Part shown: positions 61,110 through 64,000 of the stretch, in pieces | Layout of the letters: each line of letters opens with the position of its first letter | Position numbering within the stretch: position 1 is the stretch's first letter | Source: Rhodosporidiobolus odoratus | Taxonomy: Eukaryota > Basidiomycota > Microbotryomycetes > Sporidiobolales > Sporidiobolaceae | Length of the DNA: 64,000 bases | Direction of reading: 5' to 3' | Assembly (NCBI GenBank): GCA_034387635.1 | Contig: JAOANU010000002.1 | Location: 558,001 to 622,000, forward strand | Made by a program: the position numbers and the translations under genes | The notes under the pieces: generated by a model | What the model was told of the DNA's origin: nothing | The model's input: only the letters and a program-made list of their open reading frames with translations | The model's database searches: none

Positions 61110-62069
61110 GATGATGAGGGTTGAAGGAAAGTGGGGCAAGGGAGGGCTGATGACGGTGAAAGCGCGTGTAAAGCGATATGGGCGAGGGCGTTGGCCAGGG
61201 CGGGTGGGACAGGCGTATGGTAGCGAGGCAGATGTCGCGTACGGTTGCACAGGCGGAGTTGGGGGCGTTTCGGTATGATTCAGGTATGAACGGGCGACGA
61301 TGACGGTGGAGAAGGGAGGTTAGCACACGAGCTCCGGGGGATGCGGTAGAGCCGAGGTCAGGCTTACGGAATGTATGAGGTATAGCTGTATAAGCTGGAC
61401 GTGAACTAGCAAGCTGTAGCTTAGGAAGAGTGAGGAAAGAGACTGAAAGACGAAATCGCGGAGCCAGATCTGACCGAGCCGAGTCTCCGCGCGCGGCCCC
61501 CTCCCTTCTGCGATTTAACCTTGACGTGCCGTACAACCGCGACCAAATCGAGCTGGAATAAACCGACCAAAGCAAATCTAGAATGTCCATGCTTGTCGGT
61601 TGGAGTTTACCGCCCAGTACGCTCAGTAAGTCGGTAGGTTTGGGAGACAATCTCACAAGCGCCTAACGATGCGAGAGCGTCGCTGAAGACCGCCTACCGA
61701 CAGATTTGTAGTAGCGCCGTCAGGACGCAGGAACAGAGAAGTGCAAGAAGCCCACAAGAAGAAAGGACAAAGAAGGGAAGAATAAAGGAAAGCAAGAAAA
61801 GGATCTGGTCGCCTTGCTGCCTGTCGGGTCCGGCGCCCGATCCCTGGTGTACAATTCGGTGCTCAGAAGCCGTAGCAATGCCACGAGTGATCTCTGTAGC
61901 CCGTATCCGCTCGGCCTAGCAACTTTCGAACCTTTCCAACCTGAGAAGGTCATCCTTTCTCTCCAACTCCATCTCGGTGCAGCACGGTGACGAGCTCACA
62001 CCCAGACATACGACGACAACAATTCCAGCGAAGCAGTACAAGAGGGAGGAAGAACCAGGGGAAAGAATA
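61110..62069. promoter_or_regulatory. Upstream region of the HAD phosphatase gene
   Basis: 960 bp between tandem minus-strand genes: the promoter and 5' UTR of the HAD gene on the left, and the 3' flank of the mannosyltransferase gene on the right. A 215-codon minus-strand frame overlapping the HAD start is out of frame with it. No RNA gene or repeat was seen. Confidence 0.4.
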
Positions 62070-63859
62070 TCAAGCATCTGCGCCTTTTTGTGTCCTCCAA
62101 GAACCCGAGAAAAGGTGAGCCGCCATCGCCGCTTTGTGGTCAATATCGTGGGCACCCATGTGCCTACGACCCCGAGAGAGGTAAGCTTGTGTCAAGGCTA
62201 GAAGATGCGAGACGAGAGCAAGACTCACCCGACTCCCGGAGAAAAGCCCGTGATACTGAGCACCTTGACATCTCCCCACCTCTCCGGCTCACCAGACGCC
62301 TCCTCGCTAGTATTGGAGTAAGATGTGAGAAGTTCGGGCACGTCCCTAGAAGCGCGGAATCGCCAGCCATCGGGCGACAGACCGCGAAGCGAGCCCCAGG
62401 GTTTGCGATAGGATGAAAGCAGGTAGGAGAGGACAGCGTCGGTGAAAGGGCCTGCGTGGGCAAGTATACTTTGTTAGCGAAATTTCGAGATGGAACGGAG
62501 GAGATAGGGAGAGGAGCATACCAGGACCAGTCCTTTCCATCACGGATTTGGGCTGCTCTGCCTCCGACAGCAAGGACATCTCGACCACCCGTCTGACCGT
62601 GTCAAGCAGGACAGGGTGACCGCGAGCAGAAGCCATGGTCCATTGCGAGATCTGAAGGGGTCGAGGCCACCACTGTTGCAGAGTAGGGGAGATCAGCGGG
62701 AAGTAGAGGCCGGAAAAAGTAGACGGGAGACGCACATCGTGCCAGTCGTGCCTGATCCCCACATCTGCTTCAACACCGACGATGAGCGAAGGCGGGACAT
62801 AGGAGGGAGGTCTGCGACAGTAAGTCAGCAATCTGACCTCATACGCGAGAAAGAGCGAGAACCGCAAACGGACCTCTTTCCCTCCCAGCTCACATCCTCC
62901 CCCCACTGCTCAACCGGCTTCAGCACCGTGACATCGGTATCGGCATAAACCCCTCCTTCCACGGCCAGAACTAGGTAGCGCCAAAAGTCGCTCCTGAGTA
63001 CCGCCGGTTGCACAAGCTTATCCCAAGCTGCAACGACGCCCCTCGAGCTCGCTGACTGCATCAAAGGCTTCTGTCCCACTCCACTCGCTTGCTTGTCAAG
63101 TCCAGACGCAGTGTGTACCGGCGCATCCCGCTTCTCCAACCTCAACTCGCTCAGTGCGAATCGCTTCCTAACCCATGCATCTGCCTGCGCATTGTCCTGC
63201 TTAACTACCTCCCACCCCTCATACTTCCTCTCCCACTCTCTCGAAAGCTCCGCTTTACTCCTGAAGTAAGATTGAGTAGGCGCCGTCTGCCACACTCTCT
63301 TCGGAATCGCAGCCTGTCTGCCTCCTGGGCGTTGTTGAGCAGGCGAAGGGAAGAAGGAGCGCAGGGCGTTGATGAGCGAGTAAGGGTCAGACGTGTTGGT
63401 ATCGCTAGAGGGGAAGTGACCGATGAGGAAGTCTTCGAGGGTGGAAAGGTAGACACCGGGAGAAGGCGAGTCGGGAGGGGGGAAAAGGTGGTAGACGGAG
63501 TCTGCTTCTGCGCCGAGGGAAGTCGAGGGCAGTGCGGAAGTCGAAGAAGTATTTGCGGATGGTTCAGGTGTAGGGCGGACGGGGTAAGCCTTTCCATATG
63601 CATCGTAAACGACCCTTTCTCCCGCTTCTGGTTTCCGAATCAACCCACCCGATCTTGCCTGTTCGTACAGTGCGCCATGTAGATCGCCGTACCATGCTAC
63701 CAGAACGAGTGTGTAGAAGACGAGTAGGGCAACCCCGCGTCGCTTCGAGGCGAAGAACGCGGCGAGAGGACGTTTGGAACGCGGCGGTGGGGAGGACGAG
63801 CGAGAAGTCGGCGGTGAGGGTAGGTAGGGCAGCAAAGGCTTGGAGTCGTGACTGTACAT
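62070..63859 (-). CDS. OCH1: Och1-type alpha-1,6-mannosyltransferase (GT32)
   Basis: Golgi type II membrane glycosyltransferase that starts or extends the outer N-glycan chain. The first ATG, 63859, begins MYSHDSKPLLPYLPSPP; a short cytoplasmic, Arg/Ser-rich part precedes one membrane anchor (GVALLVFYTLVLVAWYGDL). A luminal stem follows, then the catalytic domain with PKRVWQTAPTQ, LRSDFWRYLVLAVEGGVYAD and the metal-binding DXD motif as YADTDV. After an intron come SLIVGVEADVGIRHDWHD, SQWTMASARGHPVLLDTVRR, TGPGPFTDAV and GDVKVLSITGFSPGVG, and finally HMGAHDIDHKAAMAAHLFSG then SW, the typical GT32 end; TGA ends at 62070. Frames beyond 63859 start only with non-ATG codons. Hoc1-type paralogues have the same layout, so the exact member is not certain. 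Confidence 0.9.
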
Positions 63860-64000
63860 GCTACCCGGCGACCTGCGCCTTAACGGGCCAAGAGAACGAA
63901 GGAGGGCGGGCTGGTCGTCAAGTGGTCTGGTCGGAAAAGGAAAAGGGCCGACAAGACGGACAGTCGGGTGAAAGGACACCGGCGAGTCGAGCGCGGGCTC
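63860..64000. other. Upstream flank of the mannosyltransferase gene
   Basis: 5' flank reaching the window edge. An in-frame GTG-initiated extension exists but has no ATG, so it was not used as a start. Confidence 0.4.

Noticed and set aside
61009..61656. Minus-strand open frame of 215 codons at the HAD gene start
   Set aside because: It overlaps the HAD first exon in another frame, has no domain, and is explained by the GC-rich 5' UTR.

Overview
This window is nuclear DNA of a basidiomycete fungus. It is GC-rich, and genes are dense on both strands. Most are split by short introns (about 45-115 nt) with GTGCGT/GTACGT-type donors and CTGAC/CTAAC-type branch points. Overall this points to a red yeast of the Pucciniomycotina (Rhodotorula/Rhodosporidium/Sporobolomyces relatives). 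That placement is an inference from style and gene content; no ribosomal or other marker locus is present. All exon joins were read by eye. Phase was checked fully for the SAC-domain gene, the Mim2-like gene, both SDHAF4 copies and parts of others; the remaining joins follow protein-family continuity.

Layout, left to right. (1) 1-3622 (+): 3' part of the TFIIIC TPR subunit (Tfc4). (2) 4090-11300: a Yippee-like gene (-) and a ULP1 SUMO protease (+) lie between two decayed BTB/POZ-like genes that face each other. (3) 11905-14475 (-): a DHA2-type MFS drug transporter. (4) 15046-21681: a RecQ helicase (+) and tyrosyl-DNA phosphodiesterase TDP1 (-), tail to tail. (5) 21880-32120: an unrecognised small gene, SDHAF4 copy 1 (-), deoxyhypusine hydroxylase (-), MRT4 (+), the ER P5A-ATPase SPF1 (+) and SDHAF4 copy 2 (+). 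(6) 32624-48100 (-): a complete cytoplasmic dynein heavy chain. (7) 48880-54508: a SAC-domain phosphoinositide-phosphatase-like protein whose catalytic motif is destroyed, a tentative secreted Cys-rich protein (-) and a small Mim2-like membrane protein (+). (8) 54509-63859: a secreted double-psi beta-barrel protein, a probably GPI-anchored ThuA-domain protein, an alpha/beta hydrolase, a HAD phosphatase with a phosphosite-rich insert, and an Och1-type mannosyltransferase.

Most genes are single-copy housekeeping functions with no operon-like grouping. Shared themes are SUMO/DNA repair (ULP1, RECQ, and TDP1 with N-terminal SUMO- and ubiquitin-binding-like motifs), translation/ribosome maturation (DOHH, MRT4, TFIIIC) and the secretory pathway/cell surface (SPF1, OCH1, DPBB and ThuA proteins). 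Several neighbours are divergently transcribed from compact intergenic regions.

I found no transposon, CRISPR array, rRNA or tRNA that I could support, and no multi-gene novel system. The most noteworthy signals are the catalytically dead SAC protein, the inverted SDHAF4 pair with near-identical exons and unrelated introns, the HAD phosphatase with four RRxS sites, the SIM+UIM start of TDP1, the facing BTB pseudogenes, two GC-AG introns and a G24 homopolymer.
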